Assembly: GCF_016741785.1 (NCBI RefSeq)
Contig: NZ_JAERRL010000009.1
Location: forward strand, 62,001 to 126,000
Direction: 5' to 3'
DNA length: 64,000 nt
Origin: Streptomyces sp. 7-21
GTDB taxonomy: Bacteria; Actinomycetota; Actinomycetes; Streptomycetales; Streptomycetaceae
Of the stretch, positions 50,301 through 58,066 are shown in pieces; position 1 is the first letter of the stretch; the number at the start of each line of letters is the position of its first letter. The notes under the pieces are model-generated. The model worked only from the letters and a program-made list of their open reading frames with translations. It did not search any database and was not told the origin of the DNA. Both the position numbers and the translations under genes were made by a program.

Positions 50301-52179
50301 CGGCCGTGCGCGCCTCGCCCGCCCGCTCGGCGAGCCCGGCGATCGCGGCGTGCGTGGCGTCGAAGGCGTCCTCACGGGCCAGGAACGTCACGGCGCGGCG
50401 CCCGGCCGCGGCGAGTGCCTCGGCGAGCCGCTCGCCCATCGCCGCCAGCGCCTCACGGTCGATGGCGCGGGTCTCACGCAGCGACTCCGCCCGGCCCTGC
50501 GCCTGCCGCAGCTCGGTCAGCAGGGCCACCCACTCGTCCGCGGACTTCGGCGCCTCGCCGCGGGCACGGCGGATCAGGGCGGTCGCCTCGGCGTCGGCCT
50601 CCGCCAGCACGCGGGCGGCCTCCTCCCGCTCGGCGACGACGCGTTCGTGCTCCTCGACGACCCGCTCGGCGGTCTCCCGCAGCACGGCGACCGGCTCGTG
50701 CAGCCCTTCCAGGCCGGGCATGGACAGCCAGGGGAACTGGTCGGTGAACCGGTCGCAGGCGGCGGCCACCGCCTCGAACACGGCCCGGGCCGGCTCCAGT
50801 TCCCGTGCCATGCGGGCCACGGTCAGCGCCTCGGAGATGCCGCGCACCACGTCGGCGTTGCCGATGCGCGCCAGCGGCCCGGTGCCGGGCGGGCGAACGG
50901 CGGCGTGCGCCTCGGACTCGAACGGCGTGCGCCACAGCTGCACCCGGTGCACGCGCGCCGGCTCCCCGGCGGCGTCGGCGCGGCAGACCGCGAGGGTGCC
51001 GTCGTCGAACAGGGCGTAGCCGTGGCAGGTCAGCGGGGCAGCGACCTCCTTGCGGATGAGGTTGTACGGCAGCAGCAGGTAGCGGCCCTCGGCGCGGGCG
51101 TGGAAGACGTACAGCACGTCCTCGCCGCCGGGGGCGTGGAGGGCGCGCTCGAACTCCAGGGCCTCAACGTCGGTGTCGAAGGTCCGGGCGGCGTGGCCGG
51201 CCGGGGCGGCGGCCAGGTAGTAGGCGCCGGGCACGATGATGCCCTGGTCGTCGGGGAGCGTCAGGCACGCCTGCCCGATGGCGTCGAGGCGCACGATGTC
51301 GCTGGTGCGGGTGTTGCAGACGAAGTAGCGCTGCTGCGTCTCGTTGTACGGCAGCACGCGCAGCAGCACCAGCGGGCCGACGCGGGCGTAGGCGATGCGG
51401 GCGTCGGCGAGCGCCTGGAGCGGCTCGTCGACGGGCTCGCTGTGGACGGTCTCGCCGGCCGTGAGGGTCAGGCGGCCGCCGGTGATGCCGGCGGTGACCC
51501 CGGCAGTGCTCTCCGAGGCGCTCCCGGGAATCCGCACGTGCGGGTGCTCCCCCGGCACGTGGTCGTCGCGGCCGGTCTCGGTCCACGTGACGTCCTGCTG
51601 CGGCGGGAAGACGTGGTCCCGCTCGCCCTTGGCGTCGAGGTACTCGGGCGGCTCGCCGGGCGCCAGCCGCCACCGCAGCACGCGGATGTCGGTCAGGCGC
51701 TCGCCGGTGGTGAAGACGGCGAGGAGGCGGGAGGCGGTGACGCGCAGCTGGAGCAGCCGGGTGTTCCGGTAGTAGCGGTACAGCTCGCCGACGTCGCGCT
51801 GGAACCGCGGGTCGTCGAGCAGGCCGGGGATCGCGTCGGGCGGCGCGGGGGTGAAGTGCCCTGTGGCGGCGTCGGGTTCGGCCACGGGCCGGAAGAGCGT
51901 GAAGACGTCGCCGACCTCAGTCTCCGGTTTGAGCCCGGCCTGCGGGTTGGCGCCGAGCAGCAGCAGGCCGCCGACCTGGACGATGTCCCGCGGCACGCAG
52001 GCGAGCGCGGTGCGCAGCCGGTCGGTGGCGGCCAGTTCGAGTTCGCTGCCGCCGAACGTCTCCACGCGCCGGGCGTTCAGCCGCTGGGCGCGGGCTGCCA
52101 GGTCGCTGGCGGCGGCCGCCATGCGGTCGCGCAGCACCTGGTAGGTGTCGCCGCCGAGAGGGGTCTCCTGGTCCGTCAC
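47326..52179 (-). CDS. Giant coiled-coil AAA ATPase, 'DNA repair ATPase' (DUF3686-like)
   Basis: This 1617-residue protein starts with a long N-terminal domain (about 1-450) with beta-rich segments such as HVRIPGSAS and DIVRLDAIGQ. A Glu/Arg/Ala-rich coiled coil (about 450-850) and a further domain lead to a C-terminal AAA+ module. In that module Walker A PGYGKTT has GYGKTT at 1281-1286, Walker B is VLLYLDDI with D1346-D1347, and sensor-like CMAGNPF follows. Databases label the family an ATPase involved in DNA repair, but I know of no proof. The GTG at 52179 has AAAGG seven bases upstream. It lies directly downstream of a flotillin gene, which suggests a membrane-linked complex. Function unproven. 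Confidence 0.75.
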   Translation of the reverse strand: MTDQETPLGGDTYQVLRDRMAAAASDLAARAQRLNARRVETFGGSELELAATDRLRTALACVPRDIVQVGGLLLLGANPQAGLKPETEVGDVFTLFRPVAEPDAATGHFTPAPPDAIPGLLDDPRFQRDVGELYRYYRNTRLLQLRVTASRLLAVFTTGERLTDIRVLRWRLAPGEPPEYLDAKGERDHVFPPQQDVTWTETGRDDHVPGEHPHVRIPGSASESTAGVTAGITGGRLTLTAGETVHSEPVDEPLQALADARIAYARVGPLVLLRVLPYNETQQRYFVCNTRTSDIVRLDAIGQACLTLPDDQGIIVPGAYYLAAAPAGHAARTFDTDVEALEFERALHAPGGEDVLYVFHARAEGRYLLLPYNLIRKEVAAPLTCHGYALFDDGTLAVCRADAAGEPARVHRVQLWRTPFESEAHAAVRPPGTGPLARIGNADVVRGISEALTVARMARELEPARAVFEAVAAACDRFTDQFPWLSMPGLEGLHEPVAVLRETAERVVEEHERVVAEREEAARVLAEADAEATALIRRARGEAPKSADEWVALLTELRQAQGRAESLRETRAIDREALAAMGERLAEALAAAGRRAVTFLAREDAFDATHAAIAGLAERAGEARTAAALEPLAEEAEAHGESLRAVTDVVGGLDIADAEVRTGLLERLGEVMAALNRARAVLDGRRRELLESEGRAEFAAEFALLGQAVTGALAAATTPEECDEQLGRLLLQLENLEARFGHFDDFLARLAEQREEIYETFAARKQARLDERERQAERLAESAERILRTVSRRATSLGGLDEVNAYFATDPLVARVTATAGELRELGATVRADELEGRLKAIRQEAGRALRDRMDLIGADGTLRLGRHRFTVTSQPFDLTLVPHDGGLSLAVTGTDYRAPVTDPAFAGTRPFWDQPLPSESPEVYRAEHLAASMLAAGQTGGDLAAAARRAAEAAYDEGYDRGVHDHDAALILAAVLRLREAAGLLRYPPHVRAAAQLFWAHGTTASERAALSVRAQSLARARETFGAEAALAELAGELATAAGEFLSGAVPDAAPGGRAAAAVGGYLVEELAASRPAFAVSPAARALLDDFGAALGTAGAKEFAQDLAALGEGPAALAARWQLAHAWLGAFAASAGRETTELPEAVAVELCRGELAHRVIDAPLCEEVTGLLGVHPRIDGGRLTIRLDEFLSRTEEFRTERVPAHRAYVRQRNALLEAERRRLRLDAFRPRVMPAFVRNRLLDEVYLPLIGDNFAKQLGAAGQEQRTDRQGLLLLLSPPGYGKTTLMEYLAARLGLVFVKVDGPSLGHGTTSLDPAAAPDAAARREVEKINFGLEMGNNVLLYLDDIQHTSPELLQRFIPLCDAQRRVDGVRVADGEPVTHDLRGKRFAVCMAGNPFTESGTRFRVPDMLANRADVWNLGEVLTGREELFALSHVENALTSNPVLAPLAGRERRDIELLTRLAGGDTSVTADQLAHPYPPAELERVVSVLRGLLRVRETALRVNAAYIASATQADAHRTEPPFLLQGSYRDTSRMAERLVPVMNEEEIEAVIDDHYQAEAQTLTTGAEANLLKLAELRGRLTPEQAARWEEIKQTYRREVRDAAATPAESFSEVFR
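47340..47354 (-). promoter_or_regulatory. BxlR-type operator inside the ATPase coding end
   Basis: CCGAAAGTTTTTCGG (minus strand) is a perfect 6-3-6 inverted repeat and the best copy of the shared xylan-gene element. It lies 16 bases upstream of the xylanase -35 box and within the last codons (ESFSEVF) of the ATPase gene. A bound repressor there might also affect the end of ATPase transcription. Confidence 0.6.
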
Positions 52180-52272
52180 GTCGCTGCCTTTCGGGCCTTC
52201 CGGGGGTGTGTGCCGTCCGCGGCCCGCCCCGCCCGGCCGCCGGTGACCGGGGCCGGGCGGGGCGGGCGGCCG

Positions 52273-54327
52273 TCACTTGGTGAGGCTGACGCCGTTCGCC
52301 GGGGCCGCCGGGGCAGCGGCCGCGCCGGCCAGGTCGGCGAGCCTGGTCTCGCCCAGGCCGCGCGCGGTGACGGTGTCGAGCAGTTCGCGCAGCTGGTCCG
52401 CCCGCTCGCCGCTCGAAGCGGAGGCGAGCCGGCCGAGCAGCCCGGCCAGCGTCAGGTCCCGCAGGCCGCCGGGGCCCAGCCCGCCCAGCATGGCGGTGAG
52501 GTCCCGCGTGAACGTGGACGACTCCTGGTCCAGCCACGGCCCGGCCAGCGCCTGGACGTGCTCGGAGCGGTCGATGAACCCGTCGACGCCCTTGGCCGCC
52601 GTCACCGCCCCGATCAGGCGGTCGAAGAAGACGGACTCGCCGCCGACGATGTCGATCTTGGCGTTCTCCAGCCCGGTCGAGATGAGCGACGCCTGGGACT
52701 CGGCGATCTTCTGCTGGACCTCGATGCCGGCGAGCCGGATGTCCTTCTCGGCCTGGAGCCGCATCCGGTACTCCTCGTGGTCGCGCCCGGCGCTGTCGAG
52801 GGCGGCCATGGCGCCGGCCTTCTCGCGCAGCGCCTCCGCCTCCGCCATGCCCTTCTCGCGCAGCGCCTCCGCTTCCGCCTGGCCCATCGCCCGCGCGGCT
52901 TCCGCCTCGGCGTGCCGGGTCTTGGCGAGGGCGTCGGCCATGCGCTCCTTGACCTCGGCCTCCGCCAGGCCCACGGCCCCGGCGTCGGCCCGCTTGCCCT
53001 CGGCCAGCCGCACGGCGGCCTGGGCGTCGAGGTCGGCGGCCTTCAGCCGGGCCTCGGCCATCACGAAGCTCTCCCGGGCGCGGTGGCTGGCGGCCTGCTC
53101 CGCGGCCTCCGCCGCCTTGATGTCCTTGACCAGCCGCTCCTGCGCCTCGGCCTCGGCCGCGATGATGAGGGCCTGCCGCTCGCGCTCGGCCTCCTCGACG
53201 GCGCGCAGCTTCTTGATCTCCTCCTCCTGCTGCGCCACGGTCTTCTCGACCGCGATGCGCTCGCGGATGACGTCGGCGATCTCCCGCTTCTCGCCCTCGA
53301 TCTCCTTGTCCTTGGCGATGCGGCGCAGCTCGGTCTCGCGCTCCCGGGCGATGACCTCCAGCAGCCGGTCCTTCTCGATGCGCTCGTTCTCGATGGCCAG
53401 GACGCGGTCGCGGTTGAGGCGGGCCACGGCGACCTCGCGCTCGCGGTTCTCGTTCTGCACGCCCAGCGCCTCGTCGGTCTTCAGGTGCGCGGACTGCGCG
53501 CGCAGCCGCTCCTCGGCCTGGATGCGGGCGGTCTCGGCCTCCTCGCGGGCGCGGGTGGTCTCGATCTCGCGGCGCTGCTTGATCTCGGCGTCGGCCTGGC
53601 GGCGTTCGAGCTCCAGGACGGCCTCGCGGGCGTCGACGTTCTGCCGCGTGATCTCCTTCTCCTCGTTGCGGCGGTACTCGTTGGTGCGGACGTTCTGCTC
53701 GGCCGTCAGCTCGGTGATCTTGCGGATGCCCTGGGCGTCGAGGATGTTGTCCTTGTCGAGCTGCGACAGGGGGGTCTGCTCCAGGTAGTCGATCGCGGCG
53801 TCCTCAAGGCTGTAGCCGTTGAGGTCGGTGCCGATCACGGCGATGATGCGGTCGCGGAACTCGTCCCGCTTGGTGTACAGGTCGGCGAAGTCCAGCTGCT
53901 TGCCGACGGTCTTGAGCGCCTCGGAGAACTTCGCGCTGAACAGTTCCTGGAGCGTGACCTGGTCGCTGGCGCGCTGGGTGCCGATGGCCTGCGCGACCTT
54001 GATCACGTCGGAGACCGTCTTGTTGACCCGCACGAAGAACGTGATGCGGATGTCGGCGCGGATGTTGTCCTTGCAGATCAGGCCGTCCCGGCCGGTCCGG
54101 CCGATCTCGATGGTCTTCACCGAGATGTCCATCAGCTCGGCCTTGTGCAGCACGGGCAGCACGACGGCTCCGGTGAAGGTCACGTCGACCTTGCGCACCT
54201 TGGACACGATCAGTGCCTTGCCCTGCTCCACCTTCCGGAAGAGGCGGGTGAGCATGAACAGCACGGCGATGGTGATGAGCAGCACGATGGCGATGAGCAC
54301 GCCGATGCTGGTCCCGATGTTGTTCAT
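52273..54327 (-). CDS. Flotillin/SPFH-domain membrane scaffold protein (YqiK-like)
   Basis: This 684-residue protein has one N-terminal membrane segment (GVLIAIVLLITIAVLFML), an SPFH domain to about residue 190 and then a very long alpha-helical coiled coil rich in Glu, Ala and Arg (about 200-560). The repeated EAEALREKGMAEAEALREK is typical of flotillin heptads. Flotillins oligomerise into membrane microdomains that gather other proteins. The ATG at 54327 is used, giving MNNIGTSIGV. The YqiJ/NfeD-like gene precedes it and the giant ATPase follows 93 bases on, so the three are probably one module. Confidence 0.9.
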   Translation of the reverse strand: MNNIGTSIGVLIAIVLLITIAVLFMLTRLFRKVEQGKALIVSKVRKVDVTFTGAVVLPVLHKAELMDISVKTIEIGRTGRDGLICKDNIRADIRITFFVRVNKTVSDVIKVAQAIGTQRASDQVTLQELFSAKFSEALKTVGKQLDFADLYTKRDEFRDRIIAVIGTDLNGYSLEDAAIDYLEQTPLSQLDKDNILDAQGIRKITELTAEQNVRTNEYRRNEEKEITRQNVDAREAVLELERRQADAEIKQRREIETTRAREEAETARIQAEERLRAQSAHLKTDEALGVQNENREREVAVARLNRDRVLAIENERIEKDRLLEVIARERETELRRIAKDKEIEGEKREIADVIRERIAVEKTVAQQEEEIKKLRAVEEAERERQALIIAAEAEAQERLVKDIKAAEAAEQAASHRARESFVMAEARLKAADLDAQAAVRLAEGKRADAGAVGLAEAEVKERMADALAKTRHAEAEAARAMGQAEAEALREKGMAEAEALREKAGAMAALDSAGRDHEEYRMRLQAEKDIRLAGIEVQQKIAESQASLISTGLENAKIDIVGGESVFFDRLIGAVTAAKGVDGFIDRSEHVQALAGPWLDQESSTFTRDLTAMLGGLGPGGLRDLTLAGLLGRLASASSGERADQLRELLDTVTARGLGETRLADLAGAAAAPAAPANGVSLTK

Positions 54328-54363
54328 GGGACGGGAACCCCCCTGTGAGGTTGTCGGTTGGCC

Positions 54364-54418
54364 CGTGTCCGGCCGTGCGCGCCGGGCGGGGGTCGCCCGG
54401 CGCGCACGGCCGGACACG
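54364..54418 (-). terminator. Perfect 25-bp hairpin between the YqiJ-like and flotillin genes
   Basis: Bases 54364-54388 pair perfectly with 54394-54418 around a five-base loop, making one of the strongest hairpins in the window. It begins just after the YqiJ-like stop (54433) and ends 37 bases before the flotillin ATG. It may terminate, attenuate or protect the message so that the membrane protein and flotillin are made in different amounts. Confidence 0.6.
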
Positions 54419-54432
54419 CCCCCAGAGACGCG

Positions 54433-55086
54433 TTACGGCAGCGCGCGGTTTCCGTCCGTGTCCGGAAGATCCCCCGCGTCGTAGGGAGCGACCCAGAAGA
54501 ACGCCCCGTCGGGCTCGTAGGCGAAGATGAGGGCGCGGCGCCCGGACGTCAGCTCGGCGGCCTCCGGTCCCTCGGCCCGCACCTGGATGACGGCGGTGCC
54601 GCCATCGTCGGCGTCGACTTCGGCCTGGCCGAACCCGGAGGTCACACGGCTGGTGCGCACGATGCACACCTTGCCCACGAAGTCCTCGTGGTAGAGACCG
54701 CTTGCCGCGGGGAAAGCCTTCCGCAGCGGGAGCACGAGCAGCCACGTGCCTGCCCAGCCGACGAGGAGCGCGCCGACGGGGACCAGGGCGCGCGCCGGTC
54801 CGGATTCGATCAGCTCGGCCCCGGCCATGCTGGCGAACCAGCCGAGCGCGATGACCAGGGAGACGGGCACCGCGGCGGGCACGCCGCCGAGCCCGAGTGC
54901 GGCGAGGGCGCCGCCGACGGCCCCCGCCGACCCCGGTTCCGGGCTGTCGGCGACGGAGCCGCCGATACCGAAGACCAGGGAGAACAGCCAGAAGATGACG
55001 ACCACGGCGAGGGGGAAGGTGAAGACCACGGCCGGGTACGTGAGCGCCGTTGCCGCGAAGTCACCGAAGTCGGCGAAACCCCCCAT
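54433..55086 (-). CDS. YqiJ/NfeD-like membrane protein with OB-fold
   Basis: This 217-residue protein has hydrophobic segments near residues 17-42, 60-85 and 95-120, followed by a soluble C-terminal part (about 135-215) with an OB-fold look (VGKVCIVRTSRVTSGFGQAEV). NfeD/YqiJ proteins usually accompany SPFH proteins and help assemble the membrane domain. GAGGGGGAG lies just upstream of the ATG. TATAAA on the minus strand (55127-55132) could be a -10 box, but no -35 was found. The gene is divergent from bxlR across 230 bases. Confidence 0.82.
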   Translation of the reverse strand: MGGFADFGDFAATALTYPAVVFTFPLAVVVIFWLFSLVFGIGGSVADSPEPGSAGAVGGALAALGLGGVPAAVPVSLVIALGWFASMAGAELIESGPARALVPVGALLVGWAGTWLLVLPLRKAFPAASGLYHEDFVGKVCIVRTSRVTSGFGQAEVDADDGGTAVIQVRAEGPEAAELTSGRRALIFAYEPDGAFFWVAPYDAGDLPDTDGNRALP

Positions 55087-55195
55087 GGTGCTCCCCCTCG
55101 CTGCCCGCCGGTGCTTGGCGGTCCCTTTTATACGTCAGGCGTGCCGGGGACGGTACCGGCGCCGCCGCACGGGGCCCCTTGGGGCCGTAGCCTTT

Positions 55196-55221
55196 CCGGA
55201 ATAAGGTTGAAAAACTTCCGG
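55196..55221 (+). promoter_or_regulatory. Operator-like repeats upstream of the LacI-type regulator
   Basis: CCGGAA (55196-55201) and TTCCGG (55216-55221) form a 6-14-6 inverted repeat. The right part, 55207-55221, read on the minus strand is CCGGAAGTTTTTCAA, aligning with the operator upstream of the second xylanase in 12 of 15 positions. Autoregulation of bxlR is inferred. Confidence 0.5.
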
Positions 55222-55316
55222 TCCCTGGTCGGTGGATCATGGGGTCCGGACAGCTTGTGAGAGAACGCCGCACCGGCACACGGGAGACGGGACGGCTTGA
55301 CGCGAAGAGGGTGCCC

Positions 55317-56339
55317 ATGCCAGGGGAACGCAAGGTGACGATCACGGCCATCGCGAGGGAGGCGGGCGTTTCGGTGCCCACCGTGTCGCGGGTGGTCAAC
55401 GGGCGCTCCGACGTCGCGCCGGACACCCGTGCGCGGGTGGAGGAACTGCTGCGCCAGTACGGCTACCGGCGCCGCCCCAGCGCGCCCGGTGAGCGCGCGG
55501 CCCTGCTCGATCTGGTCTTCAACGACCTGGACAGCCCGTGGGCGGTGGAGATCATCCGGGGCGTCGAGGAGGTCGCGCACTCCTCCGGCATCGGCACCGT
55601 CGTCTCGGCGATCCACGACCGGGCCGGGGCGGCGCGGCAGTGGATGACCAACCTGCGGGCGCGCGCCTCGGACGGCGTGATCCTGGTGACGTCCGTGCTG
55701 GAGCCGGTGCTGCACAAGGAGCTGCACCGGCTGGGCGTGCCGATAGTGGTGGTGGACCCGGCCGGCGCCCCGGCGCTGGCGGCGCCGACGATCGGCGCGA
55801 CCAACTGGGCGGGCGGCATGGCGGCGACCGAGCACCTGCTGGAGCTGGGGCACCGCCGGATCGGTTTCATCGCGGGGCCGCCGCGGCTGCTGTGCAGCCG
55901 GGCGCGGCTGGACGGCTACCGGGCGGCGCTGGAGTCGGCCGGGGTGGGGCTGCGCGAGGAGCTGGTGGTGCCGGGCGACTTCTACCACGAGTCGGGCTTC
56001 ACGGGCTGCGAGAAGCTGATGTCCCTGGACGAGCCGCCGACGGCGCTGTTCGCGGCGAGCGATCAGATGGCGATGGGCGCGATGGAGGCGCTGCGGCGGC
56101 GAGGGCTGCGGGTGCCGCAGGAGGTGAGCGTCGTCGGCTTCGACGACCTGCCGGAGATGCGCTGGTCGGCGCCGCCGCTGACGACCGTCAGGCAGCCGCT
56201 GGCCGAGATGGGCAAGGTCGCGGCGCGGACGGTGCTGCGGCAGGCGCGCGGTGAGGAGATCGACTCGCCCCGCGTCGAGCTCGCCACGGAGCTGGTGGTG
56301 CGCTCGTCGACGGCGCCGCCCCCCGGCGCGGCGGGCTGA
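55317..56339 (+). CDS. bxlR: LacI-family repressor of xylan/xylo-oligosaccharide genes (BxlR-like)
   Basis: This 340-residue regulator has a LacI helix-turn-helix at residues 6-50 (ITAIAREAGVSVPTVSRVV with the hinge region after it) and a sugar-binding core (AALLDLVFNDLDSPWAVEI onward). It lies directly upstream of bxlE genes and is the only LacI-type protein near the xylan genes, so it is the likely BxlR that represses them until xylobiose or xylose binds. GAGGG lies five bases before the ATG at 55317; a longer frame to 55239 is possible. Its own gap holds a copy of the operator. Confidence 0.82.
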   Translation: MPGERKVTITAIAREAGVSVPTVSRVVNGRSDVAPDTRARVEELLRQYGYRRRPSAPGERAALLDLVFNDLDSPWAVEIIRGVEEVAHSSGIGTVVSAIHDRAGAARQWMTNLRARASDGVILVTSVLEPVLHKELHRLGVPIVVVDPAGAPALAAPTIGATNWAGGMAATEHLLELGHRRIGFIAGPPRLLCSRARLDGYRAALESAGVGLREELVVPGDFYHESGFTGCEKLMSLDEPPTALFAASDQMAMGAMEALRRRGLRVPQEVSVVGFDDLPEMRWSAPPLTTVRQPLAEMGKVAARTVLRQARGEEIDSPRVELATELVVRSSTAPPPGAAG

Positions 56340-56427
56340 CCCGCCGCCGGCGGCCGCCAGGGGCCGGAAGCGGCCAGAAGCAGCCGGAAGCAGCCGGTTC
56401 GTAACCATCTTGAAACATCCGGCGCCG

Positions 56428-56456
56428 TTGACGGTCCCATTACCTCCCCGTACCTT
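56428..56456 (+). promoter_or_regulatory. Promoter of the first bxlE gene
   Basis: TTGACG (56428-56433) and TACCTT (56451-56456) are 17 bases apart. The same promoter pattern and much of the sequence upstream (CATCTTGA) recur before the second bxlE gene. Confidence 0.7.
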
Positions 56457-56469
56457 CGCTCGGCATCCA

Positions 56470-56484
56470 CCGAAAGTTCTCGTT
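56470..56484 (+). promoter_or_regulatory. BxlR-type operator of the first bxlE gene
   Basis: CCGAAAGTTCTCGTT aligns with the shared element in its first nine bases and T11. It lies 13 bases after the -10 box, in the start region of the transcript, where a bound repressor would block initiation or elongation. TTCCGGAAGG follows and overlaps the ribosome site. Confidence 0.5.
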
Positions 56485-56509
56485 GTGATTCCGGAAGGCA
56501 GGGGTGGGT

Positions 56510-57823
56510 GTGACCCGTTTCCTCGACCGCAGGCCGCCGCGGCGGCTCCGAGCCCTCACCATGGCCGCCGCGCTCCCGCTTGCGGCCTCCGCGCTGGCGG
56601 CATGCGGCTCCAGCGGCCCCGGCGGCGGCGGTGACGCCCTCGACGTCTGGGTGTACCAGGACGCCTCCACGGTGGTGCAGGAAGACCTCATCAACCGGTT
56701 CAATGCGCAGTCCGACATCGACATCAACATGGTCTCGGTCCCGGGCGAGAACTACCAGGACCGGATGCGGACCGCGATGGGCGGCGGCGACGCCCCGGAC
56801 ATCTTCTTCAACTGGGGCGGCGGCAGCATCAGCGACTTCGTCGCCGAGGACCAGCTCGTGGACCTCACCCCGTACTTCGAGGAGGACGAGGAGTTCCGCA
56901 ACGCCTTCGTCCCGACCGTGCTCGACGCGGCGGCCATCGACGGGCGGTACTACGGCGTGCCGATGCGCGGCGTGCAGCCGGTGATCCTCTTCTACAACCA
57001 GACGCTCTTCAACGACTTCAACGTCGAGCCGCCGGAGACGTACGAGGACTTCCTCAACCTGGTCGACACCTTCCAGGACGAGGGCATCACCCCGGTCGCG
57101 CTCGGCGGCGGTGACGCGTGGACCGAGCTGATGTGGCTGGAGTACCTGCTCGACCGCCAGGGCGGCGCGGAGGTCTTCGAGACGATCCAGTCCGGCGACA
57201 TGAGCGCCTGGGGCGACCCGGCGGTGCTGGAGGCGGCCCAGATGGCCGTGGACCTCACCGAGATGGGCGCCTTCGGCGACAACTACCGCTCCACGCGGTA
57301 CACCAACGACGCCATCTCGACCTACTTCGCGCAGGGCGAGGCGGCCATGCACCTGATGGGCAGCTGGGAGTACTCCAACCAGATGGCCAACCAGCCGGAG
57401 TTCGCCGAGAACGACCTGGCGTACACCGTCTTCCCGGTCATCGAGGGCGGCGCGGGCGACCCGGCGGCCATCGTCGGCAACCCGGCCAACTACTGGTCCG
57501 TCAACTCCCAGGTCGAGGGTGAGCGCCTCGAGGCCGCCATCGAGTTCCTGAAGATGACCGCCGAGCCGGAGTACACCGAGGCGCTGATCGCCAACGGTGA
57601 GGTGCCCGCGGCCACGGACGCCGACGAGCTGCTGGAGCAGCACCCCGAGCCCGATTACGCGCGGTTCGTCTACGACATGGTCATGAACGCCCCGACGTTC
57701 CAGATGTCCTGGAACCAGGCGCTGCCCGTGCGCCAGGCGACGCCCATGGACAACGCCATCCAGGAGATGTTCAGCGGCCAGCTGACGCCTGAGGAGTTCG
57801 TCGCCGAGATGCAGGACCTGTAG
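56510..57823 (+). CDS. bxlE: Xylo-oligosaccharide-binding lipoprotein, copy 1 (BxlE-like)
   Basis: This extracellular solute-binding lipoprotein of about 437 residues is lipid-anchored through LAAC (ALAACGSS) and has a family 1 sugar-binding fold (ALDVWVYQDASTVVQEDLI onward). It is closely related to the next gene along the full length; identical runs include NWGGGSISDFVAEDQLVDLTP. GTG 56510 has AGGGG five bases upstream; GTG 56504, two codons earlier, is an alternative. It is followed by a strong terminator, so it is probably transcribed alone and works with the BxlFG permeases downstream. Xylobiose/xylo-oligosaccharides are inferred from neighbours. Confidence 0.85.
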   Translation: MTRFLDRRPPRRLRALTMAAALPLAASALAACGSSGPGGGGDALDVWVYQDASTVVQEDLINRFNAQSDIDINMVSVPGENYQDRMRTAMGGGDAPDIFFNWGGGSISDFVAEDQLVDLTPYFEEDEEFRNAFVPTVLDAAAIDGRYYGVPMRGVQPVILFYNQTLFNDFNVEPPETYEDFLNLVDTFQDEGITPVALGGGDAWTELMWLEYLLDRQGGAEVFETIQSGDMSAWGDPAVLEAAQMAVDLTEMGAFGDNYRSTRYTNDAISTYFAQGEAAMHLMGSWEYSNQMANQPEFAENDLAYTVFPVIEGGAGDPAAIVGNPANYWSVNSQVEGERLEAAIEFLKMTAEPEYTEALIANGEVPAATDADELLEQHPEPDYARFVYDMVMNAPTFQMSWNQALPVRQATPMDNAIQEMFSGQLTPEEFVAEMQDL

Positions 57824-57847
57824 CTCTCACCTGCGGCGTTCGGTCCC

Positions 57848-57898
57848 GCGCGCCGACGATCTTTCGGGTTCCTCCCGGAAGGTCGTCGGCGCGCTTTT
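57848..57898 (+). terminator. Rho-independent terminator between the two bxlE genes
   Basis: GCGCGCCGACGA (57848-57859) pairs with TCGTCGGCGCGC (57883-57894); the stem continues with weaker pairs inside, and TTTT follows. It is the most classical terminator in the window, 25 bases after the first bxlE stop. Confidence 0.85.
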
Positions 57899-57984
57899 CG
57901 TTCCTCCACCCCCCTGACCTGCGACGATGCACCCCCTTCCTTTCGAGGGCGTCTCGCGTAATCATCTTGATATCGGCTGAACCG

Positions 57985-58013
57985 TTGACGTGAGACGCCC
58001 GCGGCCGTAACTT
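57985..58013 (+). promoter_or_regulatory. Promoter of the bxlE2-F-G-A operon
   Basis: TTGACG (57985-57990) and TAACTT (58008-58013) are 17 bases apart, matching the first bxlE promoter in layout and upstream sequence. Confidence 0.7.
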
Positions 58014-58028
58014 CCTTCGGCATCCGAC

Positions 58029-58042
58029 CCGATAATTTTCGG
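58029..58042 (+). promoter_or_regulatory. BxlR-type operator of the bxlE2-F-G-A operon
   Basis: CCGATAATTTTCGG is an inverted repeat matching the shared element but one base shorter. It lies 15 bases after the -10 box, as at the first bxlE gene. The gene's ribosome site GGAAGG follows within TTCCGGAAGG. Confidence 0.5.
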
Positions 58043-58066
58043 CGAATTTCCGGAAGGTTTGGTGCG

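Noticed and set aside
47218..54348. A 2376-codon open frame on the plus strand opposite the ATPase and flotillin genes
   Set aside because: It lies exactly antisense to clear genes, has a low-complexity Arg/Leu/Gly/Val composition, and arises because GC-rich codons leave few stops in the opposite frames.
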